Origin: Acidimicrobiaceae bacterium
Lineage (GTDB): Bacteria > Actinomycetota > Acidimicrobiia > Acidimicrobiales > Bog-793
Length of the DNA stretch: 47,604 bases
Assembly (NCBI GenBank): GCA_003140595.1
Contig: PLKG01000137.1
Span: 1 to 47,604 of the forward strand
Direction of reading: 5' to 3'
Shown: positions 15,915 to 24,173 of the stretch, in pieces
Layout of the letters: each line of letters starts with the position of its first letter
Position numbering within the stretch: position 1 is the stretch's first letter
Translations under genes and position numbers: made by a program
Notes under the pieces: generated by a model
The model's database searches: none
What the model was told of the DNA's origin: nothing
The model's input: the letters and a program-made list of their open reading frames with translations, nothing else

Positions 15915-16948
15915 ACGCCGTGGATCCTTCGCAACGCGTTGACCGGTTCAGAGATCTCGCGCTTTCGGGCAACGTCGAGGCTGCGGTCAGATTTGCCTTG
16001 GACCTGCTCGACGCCGGTACGCCGGAGACAACCATCATCACCGACGTCATCGCAGTGACCCAACGCATGATCGGCGAAAGCTGGCTGAAGAACGAGTTGA
16101 GCGTCGCCGACGAACATCTCGCTACAGGTGTCGCCGAGTCGACGCTTTATGCGCTCTCGTCTGCCACGCCGGCTGCGAGCGGAGCCAGTTCAGTCGTGGT
16201 CGCCTGTGCCGAGGGCGATTGGCACTCGATCGGCGCACACATGATCGCCGAGATGTTCCGGGTCGAAGGCATCGACGTCTCTTATCTCGGCGCATCAACC
16301 CCGGCCGATGCTCTTGCCCAATTCCTTCGGCGTCATCGTCCCGACGCCCTCGTATTGTCGTGCAGTCTGCCGCTCTTTTTTGGAGGCGTGACAAGGTTGG
16401 CCGATGCCGCGCACGCAAGCGGCACACCCGTCCTTGCGGGTGGCCGTGCACTACACGGCGCGCCTGAGCGAGCTCGCCTGCTTGGCGCTGATGGCTACGC
16501 GGAGAACGTCGCCGAGGGCGTCAGGATTCTCGCCACCTGGCACGAGTTCCCTCCGGCCATCCGGGTCGAACCGACTGGGCTCCTCCCCGGCGCAGCGCTG
16601 CTCGAGTCTTTCGCCGAAGAGCTCGCTGACTGCGCCTACGCGAAGCTCCGTGCTCGGCTGGCCGCGATGGCGAGCTACTCACATCGCCAGCTCGAGCGCA
16701 CAAGGGAAGACCTCGCGTACATCGTGCGGTTCCTCGCTGCCGCTCGGCTTGTCGACGAACAAACCGTCTTCATCGAGTTCCTCGACTGGTTGGGCGAGCT
16801 CCTCCAAGCCCGCGGTGTTCCAAGGTCCGCCCTTGTGGCCGGGCTCGAAGTGCTCCAGTTCGCCATGCAGGAACACGACCTGGCCGAGGACCCGATCCTC
16901 ACCACCGGCTTGGAACACCTGGCCAAAGCGGCCCTGGCTCACGAATGA
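15911..16948 (+). CDS. Cobalamin-binding sensor-like protein (CarH-type cap, no DNA-binding domain)
   Basis: A soluble 345-residue protein. Residues 8-85 are a B12-binding-2 helical cap with W58, E68 and H69, the same W-x9-EH spacing that cups the upper face of the cofactor in the light receptor CarH. Residues 93-210 are a Rossmann-like B12 domain with D103-W-H105-S-I-G108 (DxHxxG; H105 is the expected lower ligand), LSCSLP (149-154) and AGG (176-178). The MerR DNA-binding domain of CarH is missing. Residue 59 is Leu where CarH has His132, which binds cobalt after photolysis, so any photochemistry may differ. Residues 225-345 are an extra helical domain of unknown function. Translational coupling to the GGDEF-ABM gene suggests that it reports light, oxygen or cofactor state to c-di-GMP synthesis; this is inference. 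Confidence 0.88.
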   Translation: MNAVDPSQRVDRFRDLALSGNVEAAVRFALDLLDAGTPETTIITDVIAVTQRMIGESWLKNELSVADEHLATGVAESTLYALSSATPAASGASSVVVACAEGDWHSIGAHMIAEMFRVEGIDVSYLGASTPADALAQFLRRHRPDALVLSCSLPLFFGGVTRLADAAHASGTPVLAGGRALHGAPERARLLGADGYAENVAEGVRILATWHEFPPAIRVEPTGLLPGAALLESFAEELADCAYAKLRARLAAMASYSHRQLERTREDLAYIVRFLAAARLVDEQTVFIEFLDWLGELLQARGVPRSALVAGLEVLQFAMQEHDLAEDPILTTGLEHLAKAALAHE

Positions 16949-17016
16949 GCTAGGCGTGGTGGTGTCTTCGTTTCGGCGCTGCCGCGAGCACTTGGGCCGC
17001 GAAGGACATCTACGGC

Positions 17017-17976
17017 CTAAACGAATTGCGCGAGCACAGCCGCGAGGTCGTCGGGCAGCGGCGAGCTGAACGCGACCTCTTCATCGGTGGCCGGGTCCAG
17101 GAAAGCCAAGCCCGTGGCGTGCAGGAACGGACGCGCGCACCCCGACCGCCTCCGGTCGCCCCGGTAGCGCGCGTCGCCGACCACCGGATGGCCGATCGCG
17201 GCGAGGTGCACCCGGATCTGATGGGTGCGGCCGGTCTCCAGACGAAGTTCGAGATAGGTCGCCTCGAGCGGCCTCGCATATCTGGCGAGCACACGGTAGT
17301 GGGTGCGCGCCTCACGGCCCCCCACAGCGACCGCCATCCGCGTCGGGTCACGCAGCGACCGACCGATCGGCGCGTCGACGACCCCCGCCTCGGCCTCGAG
17401 CGCACCGCAAGCGAGCGCAAGGTAGGTCCGCCGCACGGTGCGCGCCGCTAGTTGGGCCGTCAGTGATCGGTAGGCATCCGGCGTGCGAGCGACCACCAAC
17501 AGGCCCGAGGTGTCCTTGTCGAGCCGGTGCACGATCCCGGGCCGGTCGGCCTCCCCGCAACCCAGCTCTGGTAGCAGGGCGAGCTCTGGGTAGAGCTCGA
17601 GGAGCCCAGCGACGAGTGTTCCCGAACGATGGGCGGCGTCGGGGTGGACCACGACTCCGGGTGGTTTGTCGACAACTATCACGTTCTGGTCGTCGTAGAC
17701 GACCCGGAAAGATACCTCGCCGGGCGCGGCGGGGCGCACCGCGTCTCCTTCGACGTCGGCGAGGAGCCTGATATCGGTCCGAAGGAGATCGCCGGTGTGG
17801 ACCCGGCGACTCCCGGCAGCCACGACGACCTCGCCAAGGCGAACGCCTCCGGCCGCGATGAGCCTCGCGACCTGTGCCCGGGTACGACCCGAAAGCAGTG
17901 CGACTACCCGGTCTACTCGCTCGCCCGACAACGCACCGGGGATCTCGACGCCTGGGACCGCCGACGAGTCGCTCAT
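17017..17976 (-). CDS. rluD: 23S rRNA pseudouridine synthase, RluD family
   Basis: Converts uridines to pseudouridine in large-subunit rRNA, 319 residues. An S4 RNA-binding domain (about residues 17-63, ERVDRVVALLSGRTRAQVAR) is followed by the RluA/RluD catalytic domain with DDQNVIVVDKPPGVVVHP and the signature GIVHRLDKDTSGLLVV, whose Asp is the nucleophile. The RTHQIRVHLAAIGHPVVGD motif near the C-terminus is also typical. ATG 17976 overlaps the lspA stop by four bases. Assignment to RluD rather than a close paralogue rests on the S4 domain and on the usual lspA-rluD pairing. Confidence 0.93.
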   Translation of the reverse strand: MSDSSAVPGVEIPGALSGERVDRVVALLSGRTRAQVARLIAAGGVRLGEVVVAAGSRRVHTGDLLRTDIRLLADVEGDAVRPAAPGEVSFRVVYDDQNVIVVDKPPGVVVHPDAAHRSGTLVAGLLELYPELALLPELGCGEADRPGIVHRLDKDTSGLLVVARTPDAYRSLTAQLAARTVRRTYLALACGALEAEAGVVDAPIGRSLRDPTRMAVAVGGREARTHYRVLARYARPLEATYLELRLETGRTHQIRVHLAAIGHPVVGDARYRGDRRRSGCARPFLHATGLAFLDPATDEEVAFSSPLPDDLAAVLAQFV

Positions 17977-18560
17977 AGCAGCGACTGCTCGTTGGACTCG
18001 CTTTGCCGCCTTGTGGCACTCGTCTGCCAGAGAGCGACGGCAAGCACGATGCAGCCACAGACGACCGCCGAGTCGGCAAGGTTGAAGGTGGGCCAGAAGC
18101 CCGAACGAAGGAAGTCGACCACCGCTCCATGGTGACCTCTGAACAGCCTGTCGGAAAGGTTGCCGACCGCACCGCCGAGGATCATGCCTACACCGACGGC
18201 TGCACCGGTGTTGGGCACCGTCCGGCCGAACCACGCAAGCGTGGCGACGACGACCGCGACGATCACGATGATGGGCACCGTGAGGCCTGTCCCGATGCTG
18301 AAAGCGACGCCGGTGTTGTAGGACAGCACGAGAGCGAACGGCCCGATCAGGTGGACGGGTCCCGAGGAGAGCCGTGAGACCGCCAACGACTTGGTCACCT
18401 GGTCGGCGATCACCACCCCGATCGCGACCACGAGCATCACACGGATGCGACGGGCACGTCGCCCCGCCTCGACCCGTGACGCTGCCCCGGTGACGCCGGG
18501 CCGGTCCTCGCCGGCCGCGTTCAACGTTTCGACAGCCCCCCGCTCTTGCAGTCGATGCAC
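17973..18560 (-). CDS. lspA: Lipoprotein signal peptidase (signal peptidase II)
   Basis: An inner-membrane aspartyl protease that cleaves signal peptides from lipidated prolipoproteins, such as the lipoproteins predicted in this window. Four hydrophobic segments are visible. The conserved boxes are VIADQVTKSLA, LSYNTGVAFSI, GGAVGNLSDRLF with the first catalytic Asp, VVDFLR, and FNLADSAVV with the second catalytic Asp. The GTG at 18560 overlaps the preceding gene by 40 bases and gives a long basic N-terminus of about 40 residues; a start nearer the first helix is possible. It overlaps rluD by four bases, in the common actinobacterial order. Confidence 0.93.
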   Translation of the reverse strand: MHRLQERGAVETLNAAGEDRPGVTGAASRVEAGRRARRIRVMLVVAIGVVIADQVTKSLAVSRLSSGPVHLIGPFALVLSYNTGVAFSIGTGLTVPIIVIVAVVVATLAWFGRTVPNTGAAVGVGMILGGAVGNLSDRLFRGHHGAVVDFLRSGFWPTFNLADSAVVCGCIVLAVALWQTSATRRQSESNEQSLL

Positions 18561-19507
18561 AATCGGGCATAGGGAAGAGCCTCGAGGCGTGCCTTGACGA
18601 TGAGACGGCCGCAGTTCTCGCAGATCCCGTAGGCTCCGTTGTCCAGCTTCGCGAGAGTGTGATCGATCTCTTCGACCGCCGCGAGTGCCTGGGCCGAGAG
18701 CGCGAGGTCACGCTCCCTGTCGACGGTGACGGTCCCACCCTCGCCCGACTCGTCGTCGAATTGGATGTCGCCCGGTTCCATCTCCTCGACCAGCGCCTCC
18801 GCTTCGGCTTTCAAGCTTGCAGCTTGCTCGAGATAGGTCGCACGCTCACGCAGCAGCGAGGCCCGCTGGGTTGCCACGAACCGGGCGTCCTTGGCATACC
18901 CGTCGGCGTCGCGCTTGGTGGTCGCTGCTCTTGAGCCGAGCCCGCCTGCGGGGCGTGCCGGGCTCGCCGCGGCCTTGCGCGCCGGCGGGGAGGCCTTGGT
19001 CGGTTCGGCAGCCTTGGTGACGACTGATCCCGCCTTTGGGGCCGCTGCCTGCTTGGTCGCCGACACTGGCCCGCGCGGTTTTTTCTCCGGTGTTGCAACC
19101 GAACCGGGCACTTGCTTGGCCGCCACGGCCGGTTTCGCCACGGCCTTGACACGCGAGGCCGCGGCCTTGGTCACAGGCGCCTTTACGGGCGTCTTGGCCG
19201 CGGTCTTGGCCGCAGGCGCCGCCTTTGCCGTCGGTTTGGGCACCGAAGGGGCGGCTTTTGCCGCCTTGGCGGGCGCGGGAACCTTGGTCGGCTCCCGCCC
19301 CGAAAGCCTGACCGAATCAGGCTTGGCCACCTTGTGGTCCGGCACGGGGACTGCCTTCGCAGGCACCTTCGCCTTGACCACAGATGCAGCCTTCTTCGTC
19401 GACTCGCGGGTCGTCTTGGGCGCCGCAGGTCTCGCGGACGCCTTTGAGGCGTTCGCCTTCAACACGACTCCCTTCTCAGCATTTGCCGCCACAACGGTCT
19501 TAGGCAC
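18521..19507 (-). CDS. DksA/TraR zinc-finger protein with long Lys/Ala/Pro-rich N-terminal tail
   Basis: A 328-residue protein. The last 120 residues are a TraR/DksA-type unit: a coiled-coil pair (RASLLRERATYLEQAASLKAE, then LALSAQALAAVEEIDHTLAKL), then YGICENCGRLI and CIDCKSGG, giving a C4 zinc finger. DksA-type proteins bind RNA polymerase in its secondary channel. The first 200 residues are low-complexity KAAPAK-like sequence, strongly basic, like the tails of histone H1 or actinobacterial HupB, which could bind DNA or RNA. GTG 19507 follows AGGAGGG by about 8 bases. Many actinobacteria have a short TraR/DksA gene next to lspA, so the family and place are ordinary and the tail is the odd part. 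Confidence 0.88.
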   Translation of the reverse strand: MPKTVVAANAEKGVVLKANASKASARPAAPKTTRESTKKAASVVKAKVPAKAVPVPDHKVAKPDSVRLSGREPTKVPAPAKAAKAAPSVPKPTAKAAPAAKTAAKTPVKAPVTKAAASRVKAVAKPAVAAKQVPGSVATPEKKPRGPVSATKQAAAPKAGSVVTKAAEPTKASPPARKAAASPARPAGGLGSRAATTKRDADGYAKDARFVATQRASLLRERATYLEQAASLKAEAEALVEEMEPGDIQFDDESGEGGTVTVDRERDLALSAQALAAVEEIDHTLAKLDNGAYGICENCGRLIVKARLEALPYARLCIDCKSGGLSKR

Positions 19508-19586
19508 GATCGATCCCTCCTGTCGCGGCGAGGGTGACCGACGATAGCCCTACCAGGCACCAGTCGCCAAGAGCACATCGGCGGTT

Positions 19587-19964
19587 TCAGAATCTCGACC
19601 GACCCGCCCGGTCGGTGTGGTCGTGCGACCCGGGCCGGACAGTTGCAGAGCGCAGCTCCCGCTCGATCGCGCCGCGTGCCTGCTCGGGGTCGATGTCGAC
19701 GACACGGACGCGCTTGAGGCGGCCCTTCTCGCCCGAGACGATCTCAACCTGAGATTTACGAACACCTAGCAGATCGGCGACGAATTCAACACACTGCGAG
19801 TTCGCGCGGCCTCCAATGGGCGGAGCCGCGATCTTCACAGCGAGCGCATCGCCGTAGCGTCCCGTGACCGACGAGCGGCCGGCGCCGGGTTGGACACGAA
19901 CCCTCAACACGATGCCAACAGCTCCGCCGGATGGCGACTCGACATCAAAAAAGTCATCTGCCAT
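19587..19964 (-). CDS. DUF167/YggU family protein
   Basis: A 125-residue protein of the conserved YggU (UPF0235) family, whose function is not established. The core is recognisable: LRVRVQPGAGRSSVTGRYGDALAVKI, AAPPIGGRAN, FVADLLGVRKSQVEIVSGEKGRLK. The C-terminal 25 residues are an extra polar tail. The gene is divergent from ileS with only 19 bases between start codons, and the ATG lies 8 bases after TACAGT, so the message is likely leaderless. It precedes the DksA-like gene, with an 80-base gap. Confidence 0.88.
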   Translation of the reverse strand: MADDFFDVESPSGGAVGIVLRVRVQPGAGRSSVTGRYGDALAVKIAAPPIGGRANSQCVEFVADLLGVRKSQVEIVSGEKGRLKRVRVVDIDPEQARGAIERELRSATVRPGSHDHTDRAGRSRF

Positions 19965-19971
19965 GGCCGCC

Positions 19972-19978
19972 TACTGTA
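19972..19978. promoter_or_regulatory. Symmetric -10 element shared by ileS and DUF167
   Basis: The 7 bases TACTGTA read as TACTGT on the plus strand (19972-19977) and TACAGT on the minus strand (19978-19973). Both fit TANNNT. Predicted start sites are about 19984 (plus, the ileS ATG) and about 19966 (minus, two bases before the DUF167 ATG), 18 bases apart. No good -35 is seen in either direction. Confidence 0.5.
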
Positions 19979-19983
19979 TGACC

Positions 19984-22900
19984 ATGGCAGAGGCAACCGG
20001 CGCGAGCCCCTATCCACAGGTCACCAGGCAGCCGCGCTACCCCTCGATCGAGGAGGAGATCCTCGACTTTTGGCAATCGGACCATACCTTCGAGGCGTCG
20101 GTGGCCCAGCACGCCCCCGAGACCGAGTACGTCTTCTACGACGGGCCGCCGTTCGCCAACGGGCTGCCCCATTACGGCCATCTCCTCACCGGCTTCGTGA
20201 AGGACGCGGTCCCCCGCTACCAGACGATGCTCGGGCGCCGCGTCGAGCGCCGCTTCGGGTGGGACTGCCACGGTCTTCCGGCCGAGATGGCCGCCGAACA
20301 AGAGCTCGGGCTCTCCGGACGCCAAGCGGTGATCAGCTACGGCCTGGACAGGTTCAACTCCTACTGCGCCCAGATCGTGCAGAGGACCACCGACGCCTGG
20401 GAGCGCTACGTGACTCGCCAGGCCCGCTGGGTGTCGTTCGAGGACACCTACAAGACCATGGACCTCTCCTTCATGGAGAGCGTGCTCTGGGCCTTCAAGC
20501 GCCTCTATGACAAAGGCCTCGCCTACGAAGGGTTCCGAGTCCTGCCCTACTGCTGGGAGTGCGAGACCCCGCTCTCGAACTTCGAGACCCGCCAGGACGA
20601 CTCCTATCGGGACCGTACCGACCCGGCCGTGACGGTGCGGTTCGACCTGGAACCGATCGACGACGGGCCAGAGCTGTTGCGAGGGCCACTCGGGCTGCTC
20701 GCCTGGACCACGACACCGTGGACCTTGCCGTCGAACCTGGCGCTCGCGGTCGGACCCGACCTGCGTTACGCGGTCGTTGCGTGGGGCGACGGGCGCGTCG
20801 TCATCGGCGAGAACTGCCTCGAGGCCTACCAGGACGTCCTCGGCGACGCCGAGGTCCTCGGCACCGTGGTGGGCGCGGACCTCCTCGGGCGCCACTTCCA
20901 CCCGCTGTTCCCGTACTTCTCCGACACCCCGGGAGCCTTCGTGGTCCTCGGAGCGGACTTCGTAGCTATGGACGAGGGCACCGGGATCGTCCAGATGGCA
21001 CCCGGGTTCGGCGAGGACGACCAGCACGCTTGCGAGGCTGTGGGGATCCCGGTGATCTGCCCGGTCGACGATCGGGCACGTTTCACCGGCGAGGTGGGCG
21101 ATCTTGCCGGACTGCAGGTCTTCGACGCCAACGCCACCATCCTCCAACGGCTCCGCGCGGCGGGGGCCGTGGTGAGGACCGAGGACTACACCCACAGCTA
21201 CCCGCACTGCTGGCGGACCGACACACCCCTCATCTATCGCGCCATGAGCTCGTGGTTCGTGCAGGTCACCGCCTTCAAGGACCGCATGGTGGAGCTCAAC
21301 CAGGAGATCGCCTGGATTCCAGAGCACGTGCGCGACGGCGCGTTCGGCAAGTGGCTGGAAGGGGCGCGCGACTGGTCGATCAGCCGGAACCGCTTTTGGG
21401 GAACGCCGATCCCGGTATGGAAGAGCGATGATCCGCGCTATCCGCGCGTCGATGTCTACGGCAGTATCGACGAGCTCGAGGCCGACTTCGGCGTACGGCC
21501 GGACAACCTGCACCGACCGTTCATCGACGAGCTGACCCGGCCGAATCCGGACGATCCCACCGGGGCCTCGACGATGCGCCGGATCCCCGATGTCCTCGAC
21601 TGCTGGTTCGATTCCGGGTCCATGCCATTCGCCCAGCTGCACTACCCATTCGAGCACGCCAAGAGGTTCGAGGACCACTTCCCCGCCGACTTCATCGTCG
21701 AGTACATCGGCCAGACACGCGGCTGGTTCTACACCTTGCACGTGCTGGCGACTGCCTTGTTCGACCGGCCGCCGTTCAAGGCCTGCATCGCGCACGGCAT
21801 CGTGCTCGGAGAAGACGGCCGCAAGCTCTCCAAGCGGTTGCGCAACTTCCCCGACCCCGAAGAGGTCTTCGCATCCCACGGGGCGGACGCGATGCGGTGG
21901 TACCTGCTCAGCTCGCCGGTACTTCGCGGCAGCGACGTCGTCATCGAGGAGAAGGGTCTGGCCGAGCCCATCAGGCTGGTCTGCAACCCGATCTGGAACA
22001 CCTGGTACTTCCTGTCGATGTACGCCAACGCGGACGGCCTCCGAGGACGCGTCCGGACCGATCAGACCGGCGTGCTCGACCGCTACATCCTCGCAAAGAC
22101 GCGCCGGCTCGTCGAGGACGTCACCGCATCGATGACGACCTACGACCTGGCCGGCGCGACGGGTCACATCTCTTTGTTCCTCGACGCCTTGACCAACTGG
22201 TACGTGCGCCGAAGCCGCGACCGTTTCTGGCGCCCGGTGAATGCCGGGACCTCGCCGGGGACCGCTGCGGTACCGGGGGGCCCTCCCGACGACAAGCAGG
22301 ACGCCTACGACACGCTTCACACCGTTCTCGAGGTTCTCTGCCGGGTCGCGGCGCCGTTCCTCCCCTTCCTCAGCGAGGCGGTCTATCGGGGCTTGACCGG
22401 GGAACGGAGCGTTCATCTGAAGACCTGGCCTGACGCCGAGGAGCTGCCTTCTGACCCAGGTCTGGTCGAGGCGATGGACCTCGCGCGCGAGGTGTGCTCA
22501 GCAGGCCACTCGATCCGCAAGGCGGCAGGGCGCCGGGCGCGCCTGCCGTTGTCGTCGTTGACGGTAGCGGCACCGGGTGCCGGTCGCCTGCTCGCCTACG
22601 CGGACCTGATCGCAGACGAAGTGAACGTGCAGCAGGTCAAGCTGATCGAGACGGTCGGGGACTTGGCTGAAACCGTCCTCAACGTCATCCCTGCAGCGCT
22701 CGGCCCGAGGCTCGGGCCACGAACCCAGCACGTCATCGCCGCGACGAGGAAGGGGGACTGGGCCGAGCTCCCCGACGGCACCGTTGAGGCAGGCGGAGTG
22801 AAGCTCGAACAGGGCGAGTTCGAATTGCGTCTACGACCCTCGGACCCGGGCTCCAGCCGTTCGTTGCCCGGAGAAGTGGGGATCGTCTCCCTCGACCTCG

Positions 22901-23211
22901 AGACGACCCCTGAGCTCGAGGCCGAGGGCCTCGCCCGAGACGTCATCCGCTTCGTGCAACAGGCCCGACGCGATGCCGGCCTCAATGTCACCGACCGGAT
23001 CCGGCTGTGGGTCGGGCTCCCGGGCACTTGCGTCATGATCGTCGAGCGGTGGCGGGCTCACATCGCGACACAGGTGCTCGCGACAGAGATCGAGATCGCG
23101 ACATTGGAAGAGAACGGACCACGAGACAGTGGGTCCGACGACGTCTTTACAGCCGAGGGCGAGCTGTCGGACGGGGACGTCGTGGTCGCCCGTGTCGCGC
23201 GTCTCGGCTGA
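19984..23211 (+). CDS. ileS: Isoleucyl-tRNA synthetase, type 2 (eukaryote-like)
   Basis: Charges tRNA-Ile with isoleucine, 1075 residues. The class I signatures are FANGLPHYGHLLTG (HIGH motif as HYGH, 63-66) and GRKLSKRLRNFP (KMSKS as KLSKR, 614-618). WTTTPWTLPSNLALAV and MDEGTGIVQMAPGFGEDD mark the editing domain that removes valine. The length and the HYGH and KLSKR forms match the type 2 enzymes related to eukaryotic cytosolic IleRS, which are typically less sensitive to mupirocin. ATG 19984 is preferred (ATG 19978 is inside the promoter footprint), which would make the message leaderless. No T-box leader is present. Confidence 0.95.
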   Translation: MAEATGASPYPQVTRQPRYPSIEEEILDFWQSDHTFEASVAQHAPETEYVFYDGPPFANGLPHYGHLLTGFVKDAVPRYQTMLGRRVERRFGWDCHGLPAEMAAEQELGLSGRQAVISYGLDRFNSYCAQIVQRTTDAWERYVTRQARWVSFEDTYKTMDLSFMESVLWAFKRLYDKGLAYEGFRVLPYCWECETPLSNFETRQDDSYRDRTDPAVTVRFDLEPIDDGPELLRGPLGLLAWTTTPWTLPSNLALAVGPDLRYAVVAWGDGRVVIGENCLEAYQDVLGDAEVLGTVVGADLLGRHFHPLFPYFSDTPGAFVVLGADFVAMDEGTGIVQMAPGFGEDDQHACEAVGIPVICPVDDRARFTGEVGDLAGLQVFDANATILQRLRAAGAVVRTEDYTHSYPHCWRTDTPLIYRAMSSWFVQVTAFKDRMVELNQEIAWIPEHVRDGAFGKWLEGARDWSISRNRFWGTPIPVWKSDDPRYPRVDVYGSIDELEADFGVRPDNLHRPFIDELTRPNPDDPTGASTMRRIPDVLDCWFDSGSMPFAQLHYPFEHAKRFEDHFPADFIVEYIGQTRGWFYTLHVLATALFDRPPFKACIAHGIVLGEDGRKLSKRLRNFPDPEEVFASHGADAMRWYLLSSPVLRGSDVVIEEKGLAEPIRLVCNPIWNTWYFLSMYANADGLRGRVRTDQTGVLDRYILAKTRRLVEDVTASMTTYDLAGATGHISLFLDALTNWYVRRSRDRFWRPVNAGTSPGTAAVPGGPPDDKQDAYDTLHTVLEVLCRVAAPFLPFLSEAVYRGLTGERSVHLKTWPDAEELPSDPGLVEAMDLAREVCSAGHSIRKAAGRRARLPLSSLTVAAPGAGRLLAYADLIADEVNVQQVKLIETVGDLAETVLNVIPAALGPRLGPRTQHVIAATRKGDWAELPDGTVEAGGVKLEQGEFELRLRPSDPGSSRSLPGEVGIVSLDLETTPELEAEGLARDVIRFVQQARRDAGLNVTDRIRLWVGLPGTCVMIVERWRAHIATQVLATEIEIATLEENGPRDSGSDDVFTAEGELSDGDVVVARVARLG

Positions 23212-23266
23212 GCGCAGCCACTGCGGCCCCCCCCGGCAAAGGCGGGCAGGAAAGAGCGGCGAGCGT

Positions 23267-24118
23267 TCAGGCGATCCAGTCGGACCCTGTGGAACCGAAC
23301 AAGTGCGGGCCCGAGTCGGCCTTTGACCCGCCAGACTTGCCGGCGCCCGGGCTGAAGAAGTCCGTGGGCCCGGCTTGCCACGCCTCGGTCGGCGGCCCTG
23401 AGTCCTCGAGCGGCGAGACTGCAGCAAGGTTTGCGCGCCCGCCTTCAGGCTCCGCATCGGCGTCGTCGTCAGGTGGGGTCGCCGCAGCGGCGGCGTCCTC
23501 GTCGATCTCAGCCTCGATCTGATCGAGGAATCCCCCTACGAAAGGCGCCGGGGCCGGGGCTGAGGCTGGGGCGGGACGATGCTTGGCCAGCTCTTTCGAG
23601 GGTGTCAGGGTGTTGTCGACGAGACTCAGGGCCGAGCGCAACGACTCGGTCAATCTCCTGCGCTCTGTCTCGAGCAGCTCCGCGAGGTCCTTGAGCTCGC
23701 CCGCCGCAAGGGCGCGCTCGCCGTGAAGCCGCGACATCTCGTCGCTATGGCGGCGTTCGGCCTCAGAGGAGAGGCGTTGCGCCTCCGCACGAGAATCGGT
23801 GAGCAGCTTGTCCGACTCGCTCCTTGCGGTGTCCATCAGGACCGCGGCCTGTTCCTGTGCCTCCCGAACGGCGAGATCTGCGGTCCGCTGGGCGAGCACG
23901 AGGGTACGACGGATGCTGTCGTCGTCCTCCTCGGCCGCCCTGTCGGAGACCGCCCGCTCTGCGCGTTCGGCCCGGTAGGCAAGCTGGCGCATCTTCTCCT
24001 GCAGCTCCTCGACCGCGAGGGCCACCTTCTCGAGGAACTCGTCGACCTCATCAGTGTCGTAACCGCGAAGGCTGGTACGAAACTCAACCTCTCGCAGGAG
24101 TTTTGGAGACAGATCCAT
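23267..24118 (-). CDS. divIVA: DivIVA domain protein (Wag31-like polar growth/division scaffold)
   Basis: A membrane-curvature-sensing coiled-coil scaffold of 283 residues. The N-terminal DivIVA motif is clear: SPKLLREVEFRTSLRGYDTD, then EVDEFLEKVALAVEELQE. Coiled coil runs to about residue 170 (rich in Glu, Arg, Ala), followed by an acidic, Pro/Ala-rich disordered region containing FVGGFLDQIEAEIDEDAAAA, and a glycine-rich end. In actinobacteria DivIVA recruits cell-wall synthesis to poles or septum. It follows yggT and sepF in the usual order downstream of ftsZ. It converges with ileS, and the 55 bases between them show no clear terminator. Confidence 0.92.
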   Translation of the reverse strand: MDLSPKLLREVEFRTSLRGYDTDEVDEFLEKVALAVEELQEKMRQLAYRAERAERAVSDRAAEEDDDSIRRTLVLAQRTADLAVREAQEQAAVLMDTARSESDKLLTDSRAEAQRLSSEAERRHSDEMSRLHGERALAAGELKDLAELLETERRRLTESLRSALSLVDNTLTPSKELAKHRPAPASAPAPAPFVGGFLDQIEAEIDEDAAAAATPPDDDADAEPEGGRANLAAVSPLEDSGPPTEAWQAGPTDFFSPGAGKSGGSKADSGPHLFGSTGSDWIA

Positions 24119-24173
24119 GCCCGGATGGTATCGGTCACCCGGGAAGCGATGGTGGATGCTGAACTTCTCGGGC

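Noticed and set aside
19954-22416. An 820-codon open frame opposite ileS
   Set aside because: It is a mirror of the codon bias in ileS, with no recognisable domain; ileS motifs are intact on the other strand.
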